A stretch of DNA of 11,860 nt from Enteropsectra breve (taxonomy: Eukaryota > Microsporidia). Below, in pieces: positions 1-7,549 of the stretch (position 1 is its first letter; every line of letters begins with the position of its first letter). Made by a program: the position numbers and the translations under genes. The stretch is from the NCBI GenBank assembly GCA_024243835.1, contig JALPMN010000490.1, forward strand, positions 1-11,860, in the 5' to 3' direction. The notes under the pieces were generated by a model. It made no database searches. It was given only the letters and a program-made list of their open reading frames with translations, and was not told the DNA's origin.

Positions 1-1
1 C

Positions 2-2077
2 ATGCAGGACATACACTCTGCCCCAAAGCTCGAGCTTCAGATCAAAATACACGACATGTATGAAAATGCGCGGCAGGATATCGAATGCTCACTATCCGAT
101 ACCTACAAAATACACTGTGACCGAATACAGGAGAAAATAATAGCAAGCGATCACTTTGAGGAATGTGTACAAGAAAGCGATGTTATGGTAAAACTGGGCT
201 TGGATATTCCTCTTGAACCTGAGTTTATCAATAATGTTTTTCAGTTAACATCGCGCTGGTGCCAGCAAATAGATCTTCCTTTGGACGGTGAAATCATTTC
301 GAAAATTCTTATTGCCTTTGATTATCTGGAAATCGATTATGAAAAAGAGGTTGATATTTTCTTCGAGCACAAAGACGCGCCACTACATCTGAGAATAAAG
401 ACAATCCATCTCTTTTGCATCAACTTTGTTTATCTCCTGGAGACTCAGGGAATGCTGGAGGAATATAAGGCTTTTTTTACAGATAGAGAAAAAAGAGATG
501 TTGGCCGGGTGTTCAATAGGAATTTTGCATATGAAGAATGGCGAGAACATAACTTTATTGCCACTCTAATAAAAAGGGCTGGACCACTGGCCCACTATAT
601 CTGCCTGCTGCAAATAGAGATGGAGGACCGCCATGTTACAAGTCTTCCTCTTGGAACTGACTCCGCGTATTTCGTATACGACCTGCTGTATGAAGAAAAC
701 TGTAAGAGTGCCCGTCTTAAGCACAAAGGCGACTTTGAAGACTCATCTACCAAAATGGACCTAATTGTGGAGCTTAACACTATCAACAACCCTATGACCA
801 ACAGAAGACTTGAAATCCTAGTGCCATTCGTTAGAAATTTCATGTTTAAACAGTATGAGAGGCATCTTAGATTCACAGGCGAATCTGTTCTCATAGTGCA
901 CTGCTATGCGCATTTTATGGGAATTTTCACTGAGCTGACCGAGATTTGTATCAGTCATTTCCTGCATTTTTCAGTAAATGAAATTGTATCTGAAAGCCTT
1001 GATGAATACTTTGATGGCCTCTTGGTAGATGTTATTAAAACTGCAAAAAGGCTGCTGCCGGGGCTTAATGCGCTATTTATTCGTGGATTCAGGAAGTTTC
1101 CAGATGCTCTGGTTCCAATATTAAAAAAGATGAAGCTAAAAAAGTTCGGAGCCATGTGCACGAATGGCGCTGCTGACTTTTTAATTATCTACCGCCTGCT
1201 GAATGAAGAATGCCTGCTCAAGAGGAGCATCACACATTTTGTGGGGCATTTTCGTGCCCTGCTTTTCATTTCCAGGTTTCTAGAAAAAAACCAGATAAAA
1301 GAGGCAACTGTCGCCAACTGGATGGCTGCGATGCGCACAGACTTCTTTGATGATGAAAAAATCGTTATTGAACAAATAAAAATGTATTTTGAAGGCGGAA
1401 GTCTCTACAAGCCAATAATCCTTAACGACGTGCTGAAAATCGATACAATGTACTACCTGGAGATATCATTTATAACAAGCGCTAATATTAAATTGCATTC
1501 TTTCAGGCCATTTGTTCCGCATCTGAGAGCATCTCTATATGGAGGCATATTTTCGTACGAGTCGGATATTATTAAGAGTTGCGCCATTAAAAACCTGAAA
1601 CTGTGTACGAAGCCGCATAGCCATGCCTTTTTGGAAAGCTACAGAACAGCTCCTGAAAATACCTTCGCGGCGATTGAAACAATTGAGCTTGTTATTAGCG
1701 ATAATGATTATGTTTGCTTCGAAAGCATCAAGCATTATTTGCGGCACTTTGCAAACAGAAATACTATTTTGATCATAAATTTAAATGCACACAGAATTCA
1801 GCTTGAGAATACTGAAAATAGACAGAATTCGTTTAAAGTGCGCGATTTTTATCCGCTAGTTGCACACTTCGTCATTGAAAAGAAAATGACTCTCAAGATA
1901 AGACTCAGGCAGAAAGCCTCTGCAAATGGCATCAAAGAAAGTATAATACGTAACTTCATTGAGTGCTTTAAAGATGATTTTGAAAATGAAGGGCTTGATG
2001 ACTGTAGCCATCTAAAATTTGAGGCAGCACACTATAGAGTAGACAACGAACTAGCTCTGAACTCATTTTGTCTGTGA
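2..2077 (+). CDS. Large helical protein of unknown function, possibly 5'-truncated
   Basis: This is an open frame of 691 codons ending in TGA. The ATG at base 2 is the first possible one in the window, so the true start may lie further upstream; only one base precedes it and no promoter can be judged. I do not recognise the family. The protein is rich in Leu, Ile, Phe and charged residues and looks mainly alpha-helical. It has no signal peptide at this start and no clear membrane segment. From about residue 330 to the end there are stretches with short hydrophobic beta-like pieces (for example TIELVISDND and NTILIINLNAH). These recall the degenerate leucine-rich proteins found in multigene families of microsporidia, but I see no regular LRR period. 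Base composition resembles the other genes here. It shows no obvious similarity to the RING-like paralogues downstream. That it is a real gene is fairly certain; its role is unknown. Confidence 0.8.
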   Translation: MQDIHSAPKLELQIKIHDMYENARQDIECSLSDTYKIHCDRIQEKIIASDHFEECVQESDVMVKLGLDIPLEPEFINNVFQLTSRWCQQIDLPLDGEIISKILIAFDYLEIDYEKEVDIFFEHKDAPLHLRIKTIHLFCINFVYLLETQGMLEEYKAFFTDREKRDVGRVFNRNFAYEEWREHNFIATLIKRAGPLAHYICLLQIEMEDRHVTSLPLGTDSAYFVYDLLYEENCKSARLKHKGDFEDSSTKMDLIVELNTINNPMTNRRLEILVPFVRNFMFKQYERHLRFTGESVLIVHCYAHFMGIFTELTEICISHFLHFSVNEIVSESLDEYFDGLLVDVIKTAKRLLPGLNALFIRGFRKFPDALVPILKKMKLKKFGAMCTNGAADFLIIYRLLNEECLLKRSITHFVGHFRALLFISRFLEKNQIKEATVANWMAAMRTDFFDDEKIVIEQIKMYFEGGSLYKPIILNDVLKIDTMYYLEISFITSANIKLHSFRPFVPHLRASLYGGIFSYESDIIKSCAIKNLKLCTKPHSHAFLESYRTAPENTFAAIETIELVISDNDYVCFESIKHYLRHFANRNTILIINLNAHRIQLENTENRQNSFKVRDFYPLVAHFVIEKKMTLKIRLRQKASANGIKESIIRNFIECFKDDFENEGLDDCSHLKFEAAHYRVDNELALNSFCL

Positions 2078-2622
2078 ATACAAGCTTTATTGCTTTTAAC
2101 TCAAGGGACAAGATCGTAAGTACAAAATTCTGGTTGTGTTTTTGGCAAGGATTTTCATTAATGAAATTCAATTAAGAATCTATGAAACATTTGATATACC
2201 AAATTTTTGAAGGAACAAGTTTGCTGCATTTTAAATAAAATGATCTAATATATAATTTTGTTAGATTTTTTATGTTTAGCATCGTCAGGTATCATCTATT
2301 GTGAAGATTTTCATTTTTTAAGAGTAGATGCTTAGACTGCATATCTATATATGCTGATTAACTCAATCAAAGCTTACTTATATAAATTATGCCCTGTGAT
2401 AACAAAAATAATATCTTGACGGAAAGCATTACTTTAAATTTGGCCTTTGTCTTACCAGCAATTAGCAAAGCTGACTATTCATACAACCAGTAATATAAGC
2501 TTATGATCAGAGCTGTGCCATCCTCTTAGAAGGGTTTGTACATTATTTAGTTTTGAAATTAACATTTTTAAATTTCTTGTTCATTTTTGAAAAGGCAACA
2601 ATTCTGAAAAAAATTTACCCTT
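2078..2622. other. AT-rich spacer without a recognisable gene
   Basis: This is non-coding DNA between two + strand genes. It contains an AATAAA hexamer at 2234-2239, 157 bases after the upstream stop, which could serve as a polyadenylation signal. I found no tRNA-like or rRNA-like sequence. The only open frame reaching into it from the minus strand begins with TTG at 2171 and overlaps the end of the upstream gene, so I do not accept it. Confidence 0.6.
2601..2620 (+). promoter_or_regulatory. Microsporidia-like CCC start element
   Basis: An A-rich run followed by ATTTACCC ends two bases before the first ATG of the small secreted protein. CCC elements close to the start codon are a known feature of microsporidian promoters. 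A closely similar block (A-rich, T-rich, then ACCC or GCCC) lies directly before the two minus-strand paralogues in this window. The match is by eye. Confidence 0.55.
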
Positions 2623-2868
2623 ATGATGAAATTTTATAATAAAATTTTACTTATTCTTTTCATTTCCTTGCTGGGCGCCAGCGTCTGCTATGGGCTATCA
2701 ACAACCTTCGACCGATACCTTTCTATTTATACCCGGGCAGACTGTGACAATGCCTCTAATATTACAGACTGTGAGTACAATACATCCTGCCTGGAAAGAC
2801 TGCAGTTGTGCAACAAAATAAAAATGCTTCTTGGCCACAAAAATGTCAGAAAGCTGCTGTCTGATTGA
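2623..2868 (+). CDS. Small secreted cysteine-containing protein
   Basis: This 81-residue protein has a classical signal peptide: a short basic start (MMKFYNK), a strongly hydrophobic core at residues 8-21, and a probable cleavage site after C22-Y23-G24. The predicted mature chain of about 57 residues has four cysteines, at 41, 50, 56 and 63, enough for two disulfides. It also has three N-glycosylation-type sequons around residues 43-55, although most microsporidia have reduced N-glycosylation, so these may be unused. Two adjacent ATGs exist (2623 and 2626); the first is chosen because the CCC element sits just before it, and both keep the signal peptide. An AATAAA lies 44 bases after the stop. 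The family is not recognised. It may be a small exported effector or a spore-surface protein, which is inference. The signal peptide, upstream element and polyadenylation-like site together make a real gene likely. Confidence 0.72.
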   Translation: MMKFYNKILLILFISLLGASVCYGLSTTFDRYLSIYTRADCDNASNITDCEYNTSCLERLQLCNKIKMLLGHKNVRKLLSD

Positions 2869-2911
2869 GCTATATAGATACGCCTCAAATTTATGAGCTA
2901 ACTGTCATTCT

Positions 2912-2917
2912 AATAAA
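2912..2917 (+). promoter_or_regulatory. Probable polyadenylation signal
   Basis: An AATAAA hexamer lies 44 bases after the TGA of the small secreted protein. Sites this close to the stop are typical of compact microsporidian genes. In such AT-rich DNA the hexamer could also occur by chance. Confidence 0.4.
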
Positions 2918-3436
2918 ATACATTAACTAGTTCATTCAAGATCTGCTTTTTGCATTTTTCAACATTTCTTTTTGTTAATAGAGTTGTTTAATAGTAATTT
3001 ACTTATGGTGGGCCTAGCCCGGTAGTCCTCACAATCAACTATCATCCCCTCTTTTACATATAAAATATTTATATTACAACAAATAGAGCTGAAAAGGAAA
3101 TGTAAAAAACCATTCTTTTTACCTTACTAACTAAAGCATCTTCTATATTACTGTCTAAAAAGAGTTCGCATGTCGTATGTCTTTTACCAAATTAGAGGAG
3201 GCACACTATGCTTCTTCAATTTGTTAATCTCTGCAAACGATAGTATTGTTGCATGTGCAATTAGCACCAATTTATTCCCTTTACAAGCCATAGAAAATGA
3301 ATTGTATTGCCCACAACAAGTAATAATTTCAATCTTTTAAAGAATGATATTGCTTGTAGTTATCTGTAATCCAAAAATGCCGATATTAAAGATGATAACA
3401 GAAAAAAAATTCCTTAATTAAAAAGAAATTCGGCCC

Positions 3437-3452
3437 CTAATTCTGGCCACCA
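3437..3452. repeat. 3'-flank element shared with 7356-7371
   Basis: These sixteen bases (CTAATTCTGGCCACCA) match 14 of 16 bases at 7356-7371 (CTCATTCTGGGCACCA). The two copies lie in the same orientation, about 211 and 179 bases beyond the stop codons of the two minus-strand paralogues. The simplest reading is a remnant of the duplicated 3' flank; a retained transcript-end signal is possible. Confidence 0.4.
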
Positions 3453-3480
3453 TTACAAGAAGCCTGCTTTTAAAAACCAC

Positions 3481-3647
3481 ATGAAAATACCAATGTTGAA
3501 AATATCATCAATGTTGAAAATACCAATGTTTAAAATATCATCAATGTCGAAAATATCAATGTCGAAATATCAATGTCGAAATATAAATGTTAAAAATATC
3601 AATGCTAAAAATATCAATGTTAAAAATATATCAATATTGAAAATATA
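3481..3647. repeat. Degenerate tandem repeat, about 11 units of 12-18 bp
   Basis: The + strand reads as successive units of the type ATGTTGAAAATATCA. Eleven can be counted, with lengths 12, 18, 15, 18, 15, 14, 14, 15, 15, 17 and 14. Variation lies mainly at the TTG/TCG/TTA/CTA position, in the length of the A run, and in an extra TCA in the 18-base units. The array ends 15 bases from the stop codon of paralogue A, so it would form part of its 3' untranslated region. It is not a CRISPR array because there are no unique spacers. It is most likely a minisatellite grown by slippage. Confidence 0.85.
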
Positions 3648-3662
3648 AAGTAAATCTTTTAC

Positions 3663-6596
3663 TTATGAAGCCAGAAAGGCCATTTCGAAGATACGCCTTG
3701 GCAAAACAAAGATTTCGTCAGTGTACTCACTAAGCGCTTTTGTCTCGCCCTGTGTCTCGCCCTGTTTCTTGATGGCATTGAGCGCACCAGTAGCCTCAAT
3801 CATTTTTAGAACCCTCAAAACTTCCAAAAGTTTGTGCATCTCTTTGTCATACACAAGGTAAGCTTCAGTAGTGGTGTAACGCGACTCATTTAATAAACTT
3901 TGCAGTTTAAGAAGTTTCCTATAGTAGAACCGGTATTCATCTGCCTTAAGCAACGGGCTTTTATCGGTAACTTCAATGGCAAACATTTTCCCTAATACTT
4001 CTCTGTTCAAATACGTTTTAAAATTCTTGCTTATATAGAAATAACAAGCACAGACGGCCTCGTATCCAACCTTAGTTTTTGCAGCAGCTTTCAACACTTC
4101 CACTCCAAATCTCTTGTTGGCCTCACTTTCTGTTTGATTCGCACTGCCATTTTCAACAATCAATTCTCTCATAGCAAGCTTTGCTATTCCCAGCATCATG
4201 CTGACCTTAAACCCAACATCCTTGTCATCGATCTTTTTGTCTATGTATGCAAACAGCTGGGAGTAATACATTTGGAAGAACGGCAAATTAGGAATATTCT
4301 CTGTTCCATCTAACGAGTTAGTCCCATCGAAAAACTTTTTGAAAGACGACACGAAGTCCCATTCATCCAGAATCCCGTCGATGCTGTTTTCAAAGCTCTT
4401 AAGTAGCTCATCATTTCTGCAAACGAATGCGAGTGATCCAATTTCCCTGATGCTCTTTTTATTAGTAGCGATTTTTCTAATAGCCGCATCAATCTCTGCG
4501 CTCGGAATTCCATAGTAGCAAGACGACTGCTTACTCATCCGCTCAAGCATTGCCGTAACAGACCCAGGGCTGTGTGCTTTAAGCATTTCATAGATAGGTT
4601 TTTCATTCTCACAGTTGACAAACTCAAACCTGTTAATTCCCTCAATAAGAGTGTTCAGTTTCCCCAGATTCTTAAACTTTTCAATCACGCTATCGACTTG
4701 AAACGCATTGGACAAGTTTTTGAAAAGATAAATCGCATGCTCATAGTCTTCATTCTCAAGATAGTCAATAAGAGTGTTTTTTGAAACATAATCATCGAAT
4801 TTTTGATCTCTGTTGGTCTCACGGTGATAATCGGCATAGCCATTGCAGTTGTTGTACCAGTCTTTATTAAAAACAGCAACTGAAGTTACCTTTTCAGCAG
4901 TATCACCAAAGTTTTGTGCAGTAGAGATAAAAAGCACTTTGAGAATCGCATCGAACATAAAAGCAGGCAGCTCCATCATGTCTTTTTCAGCAATAGATTC
5001 GTTAAAATCCGTCGGTATTATGGCAGCTGATTTTTTTCGTTCGAATTCCTGTTTATAAACTGGATATGTAAAACGACGGACATCAGCATTGTGTCTCTGG
5101 ACAAATCTGCCGTTGAATGTTTCAGCGCCCTTCTCCTGCGAGTATTTTTCATAATATTCATCGATCAGATAGCTGATAAAGAACTCACGAGAAGCTTCGA
5201 CCTCACGTGGATAGTATCCAAGGCCCTTAAATGTGAATTCCAAGGCATTGTATTTTATAACATTATCGATCAGTCTGGGATCATTCAGGGCCTCTCCAAA
5301 GGCACAGTAAAAGTCGATTGCGAACGGGTAGTATTCAGATGATGCAATTGAGTTATCTGTGCCTGACTTGGGGCAGTGTTTAAAGCCTGTGAGGAAAAAG
5401 GAATACTTTGACAGAATCCACCGCGTAATAAACATACGGTTGGTGTATGAATCTTTAGTTCTCATAAAGTAGCCCTCAATCATACTACTAAAGATATTGG
5501 CATATTTATCTGCATGTTCAATAGGAACAACTGAACAGATGTCTTTGAAGTGATTTTCTATTGTATCAAAAGGCAGCCCAGATGTTGCAATCTGTTCTCT
5601 CAGCTTTGATATGAATGGATACACATGTTCTGAACCGTCTTCGATATAGCGATAGCGCCTGATAAATTCCTTAATATAAGAAACTCTATTCTCAAACTTA
5701 ATATTTGCTTCAGTACAAGCCCTGTAAAAATTAAGCTGAACATAGAGATCATTCAGCAGGAGCTTCTCGGATGCGTCTTTACCAGCCAGTTTGTTTTCTT
5801 GGAATTCACTCACTGTTTTGATATTTTCTTTAAACTGGTCTTTTTTGTCGAGTTTAGACAATTCAAGAAGCCAGAGAGTTTTTTTATCACAAAACATCAT
5901 ATCTTCAATAAAATTTAGTTTTTGGTCATCAGTTGTAGTCTCCGTGCTAGAAATGCGGTTATTAAATTCTTCAGGCCGAAAATTCATGGGAACTGTGCAG
6001 CCCACACATTTAACCATCAATTCTTTTGAAATTGGATTGCCATTATAAGTATAAGTATGTATGTCAGTTTCTGAAAACGATTTAATCGCCTCTAATATAC
6101 AGTTTTTATGAGCCCTTCCATTTGTACATGTTGACATAGGGCATTTCCAAATAATTGGAAGCTGGTTATGAGTTTTATTTACTGTTTCGATAAATGAATC
6201 CTCATTTGCACGGCCTACGAGAGGCTGAAAACAAATACAACATTCGTTACCGTAGTCGATTTTTTCTGTGTCGTCGTCTTTTTTTGCATCTGCGGGAACG
6301 CCCTGGTCTTTGTTTTGTTTTGCTTTTTCTCTTTGAAGAATTTCCTTAAACTCATTCTCAGTGTAAACAACCTTTTTTCCTCCTGGAAATTCGCATGGTA
6401 ACTCTATGTTTTCTAAAGCTGGTCTTTGTTCAGCGCGCGCTGCTGCATTTTCGTCACGTACATCTGAAACCTTCTTTCTAATTCTTTCCATATCTGTGTC
6501 TATTTTCTTCTGAATCTCCTCTGGTGATCGCTTTGTTTCCCTGCTTTCTGGGTCTGCTGCCCAGAGACTCTGTAACAGTAAGTGGACAACGTGCAT
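3663..6596 (-). CDS. Putative secreted RING-like zinc-finger protein (paralogue A)
   Basis: This 977-residue protein starts at the ATG at 6596. A longer frame extends 15 codons upstream but begins with TTG and runs through the conserved promoter block, so it is rejected. Residues 1-14 (MHVVHLLLQSLWAA) form a short hydrophobic leader that may be a signal peptide, although its basic n-region is weak. Residues 15-115 are a charged, probably helical linker. Residues 119-200 hold a RING-like finger: C119, C122, C152, C157, H163, C166, C197, C200, with the CCIC start typical of RINGs. Canonical RINGs have shorter gaps between ligands 3, 4 and 5. The rest is helical, with the best-conserved block at about 400-510 (GFKHC, NALEFTF, YYPRE, HNADVRRF). 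RING proteins are usually ubiquitin ligases; here activity is doubtful because Thr201 replaces the usual basic linchpin residue. It is a tandem paralogue of the gene at 7550-10357. The body has no known fold that I recognise. Confidence 0.9.
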   Translation of the reverse strand: MHVVHLLLQSLWAADPESRETKRSPEEIQKKIDTDMERIRKKVSDVRDENAAARAEQRPALENIELPCEFPGGKKVVYTENEFKEILQREKAKQNKDQGVPADAKKDDDTEKIDYGNECCICFQPLVGRANEDSFIETVNKTHNQLPIIWKCPMSTCTNGRAHKNCILEAIKSFSETDIHTYTYNGNPISKELMVKCVGCTVPMNFRPEEFNNRISSTETTTDDQKLNFIEDMMFCDKKTLWLLELSKLDKKDQFKENIKTVSEFQENKLAGKDASEKLLLNDLYVQLNFYRACTEANIKFENRVSYIKEFIRRYRYIEDGSEHVYPFISKLREQIATSGLPFDTIENHFKDICSVVPIEHADKYANIFSSMIEGYFMRTKDSYTNRMFITRWILSKYSFFLTGFKHCPKSGTDNSIASSEYYPFAIDFYCAFGEALNDPRLIDNVIKYNALEFTFKGLGYYPREVEASREFFISYLIDEYYEKYSQEKGAETFNGRFVQRHNADVRRFTYPVYKQEFERKKSAAIIPTDFNESIAEKDMMELPAFMFDAILKVLFISTAQNFGDTAEKVTSVAVFNKDWYNNCNGYADYHRETNRDQKFDDYVSKNTLIDYLENEDYEHAIYLFKNLSNAFQVDSVIEKFKNLGKLNTLIEGINRFEFVNCENEKPIYEMLKAHSPGSVTAMLERMSKQSSCYYGIPSAEIDAAIRKIATNKKSIREIGSLAFVCRNDELLKSFENSIDGILDEWDFVSSFKKFFDGTNSLDGTENIPNLPFFQMYYSQLFAYIDKKIDDKDVGFKVSMMLGIAKLAMRELIVENGSANQTESEANKRFGVEVLKAAAKTKVGYEAVCACYFYISKNFKTYLNREVLGKMFAIEVTDKSPLLKADEYRFYYRKLLKLQSLLNESRYTTTEAYLVYDKEMHKLLEVLRVLKMIEATGALNAIKKQGETQGETKALSEYTDEIFVLPRRIFEMAFLAS
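3741..3764. repeat. 12-bp in-frame tandem duplication
   Basis: TGTCTCGCCCTG occurs twice in perfect tandem, giving a doubled Gln-Gly-Glu-Thr motif near the C-terminus of paralogue A. The corresponding part of paralogue B is not duplicated, so this looks like a recent in-frame slippage event. Confidence 0.85.
5997..6242 (-). other. RING-like zinc-finger segment of paralogue A
   Basis: This segment encodes residues 119-200. The ligand pattern is C-x2-C-x29-C-x4-C-x5-H-x2-C-x30-C-x2-C. A fully matching pattern occurs in paralogue B with Cys in place of His. The residue after the last cysteine is Thr201. Confidence 0.7.
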
Positions 6597-6628
6597 GGGT
6601 AAACTTTGAAAAATTTTTTTTAAATGAT
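6597..6628 (-). promoter_or_regulatory. Conserved start-proximal promoter block of paralogue A
   Basis: On the minus strand this reads ATCATTTAAA, an A run, a T run, CAAAGTTTACCC and then ATG. The same arrangement, one base shorter, precedes paralogue B, while sequence further upstream has diverged. CCC directly before the ATG fits the known microsporidian start element, and the A/T block could act as a TATA-like site. The block decides the start at 6596. Confidence 0.65.
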
Positions 6629-7355
6629 GAAAAGGGGGCAAAAAGAATCATTGGTGATAAAAGGAGCTTTTAACGCTCTGAGAGGACCAATTCATGAACA
6701 TTAAATTTAATAGGTCTCTTGGCACAATGCACCAATAGTTTAAATGGTTTAATATAACTAATGAAATATTACAGAGTTTGTGAGAAGAACGACTTACCGC
6801 AGAAAATGAAGACATCAATTTCAAGAACAGGATTAAAATTGTGATGATATGTTTTAGAATGGTTTGTGACAAGTGCTTTTTGTAGATGGATTAAAATACC
6901 TATGAGATGATAATGCGGTTCACTCAAATAGTACTGTTATAATAGATAAATTAAGTGTATTGTGATATTTAATCACTGAATTAAAATTTTTTATTTCTAA
7001 AGACAACTCAACCATGTGCTTAGAGAAACGAAATGTGCTATCCGTACCTTAATACTTAATTGGCTCAAGTGTTTACTCTTTAAATCTAATTGGTGGATTT
7101 AATAAACTGGTTTTTCTTGGAGGACTCGTTATTTGATGCTAAATTAATAAAACACAAATGTAATTTCATGTATATTGTATACGCACCTGTATACTAATAA
7201 AATACTTTTTTATAAGCAGCTTGAGATAATATTTGTTCTCATACTACTACCAATGATAAGGGGTTGTACAAAATAATATTAATAATAAACAATTTATTCA
7301 TAGGCCAATGCTCAAAGTATAAAAAATTATAAAAAACCTCTTCTCTCGCTGTAAA

Positions 7356-7371
7356 CTCATTCTGGGCACCA
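7356..7371. repeat. 3'-flank element shared with 3437-3452
   Basis: This is the second copy of the 16-base element, with two mismatches to the first. It lies about 179 bases beyond the stop of paralogue B. A further weak match (TGCTTT) follows in both flanks at slightly different spacing. Confidence 0.4.
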
Positions 7372-7540
7372 GCCCCATCATACCATGCTTTGTTTATTGG
7401 GACTAAACAGCGTTAAACTATACTCACAACACCATCAAATCAGGTGTAATCTTTTTTAAGTTTATAGAACTATTGATACCTCAAAAACCAAATCTTTTAT
7501 CATTGTAGATCCAAATATATAGTAATAAAGTCTTTTGTAA

Positions 7541-7546
7541 TTTATT
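7541..7546 (-). promoter_or_regulatory. Probable polyadenylation signal of paralogue B
   Basis: AATAAA on the minus strand begins three bases after the stop codon of paralogue B (stop at 7550-7552). Such tight placement is common in microsporidia. The local AT-richness means chance cannot be excluded. Confidence 0.4.
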
Positions 7547-7549
7547 TAA

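Larger units (their letters stand above)
2869..3480. other. Convergent spacer with a GC-rich, hairpin-capable segment
   Basis: This gene-free stretch lies between the end of the small secreted gene (+) and the end of paralogue A (-). An AATAAA at 2912-2917 probably serves the small gene. Around 3007-3050 the sequence becomes GC-rich within AT-rich surroundings. It can form GGGC-CTA-GCCC (3010-3020) or alternatively pair GTGGG (3008-3012) with CCTCAC (3027-3032), and a TTTT run follows at 3052-3055. It does not match a tRNA or 5S RNA by eye. No acceptable coding frame was found on either strand. Confidence 0.5.
6629..7549. other. AT-rich spacer between the two paralogues
   Basis: About 920 bases hold no accepted gene. 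A minus-strand frame at 6648-6872 would encode a hydrophobic 74-residue peptide, but its first codon is TTG and its only internal Met codons come late, so it is not called. A GC-richer patch at 7356-7390 includes GGGC-ACCA-GCCC, a small possible hairpin, and the element shared with 3437-3452. No tRNA, rRNA or mobile element was seen. Confidence 0.55.

Noticed and set aside
595..894. Minus-strand frames inside the first large gene
   Set aside because: They are antisense shadows of a well-supported coding frame with no features of their own.
3007..3056. tRNA gene
   Set aside because: A TAGCCCGGTAG string resembles part of a D-arm, but no acceptor stem, anticodon arm or TTCGA-type T-loop could be fitted on either strand.
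3481..3647. CRISPR array
   Set aside because: Units follow each other directly without unique spacers and are degenerate, so this is a minisatellite.
6648..6872. Minus-strand 74-residue hydrophobic frame just upstream of paralogue A, with a GGTAAGT near 6795
   Set aside because: It begins with TTG, has no CCC element, and no matching branch site or 3' splice site could be identified, so neither a gene nor an intron is supported.
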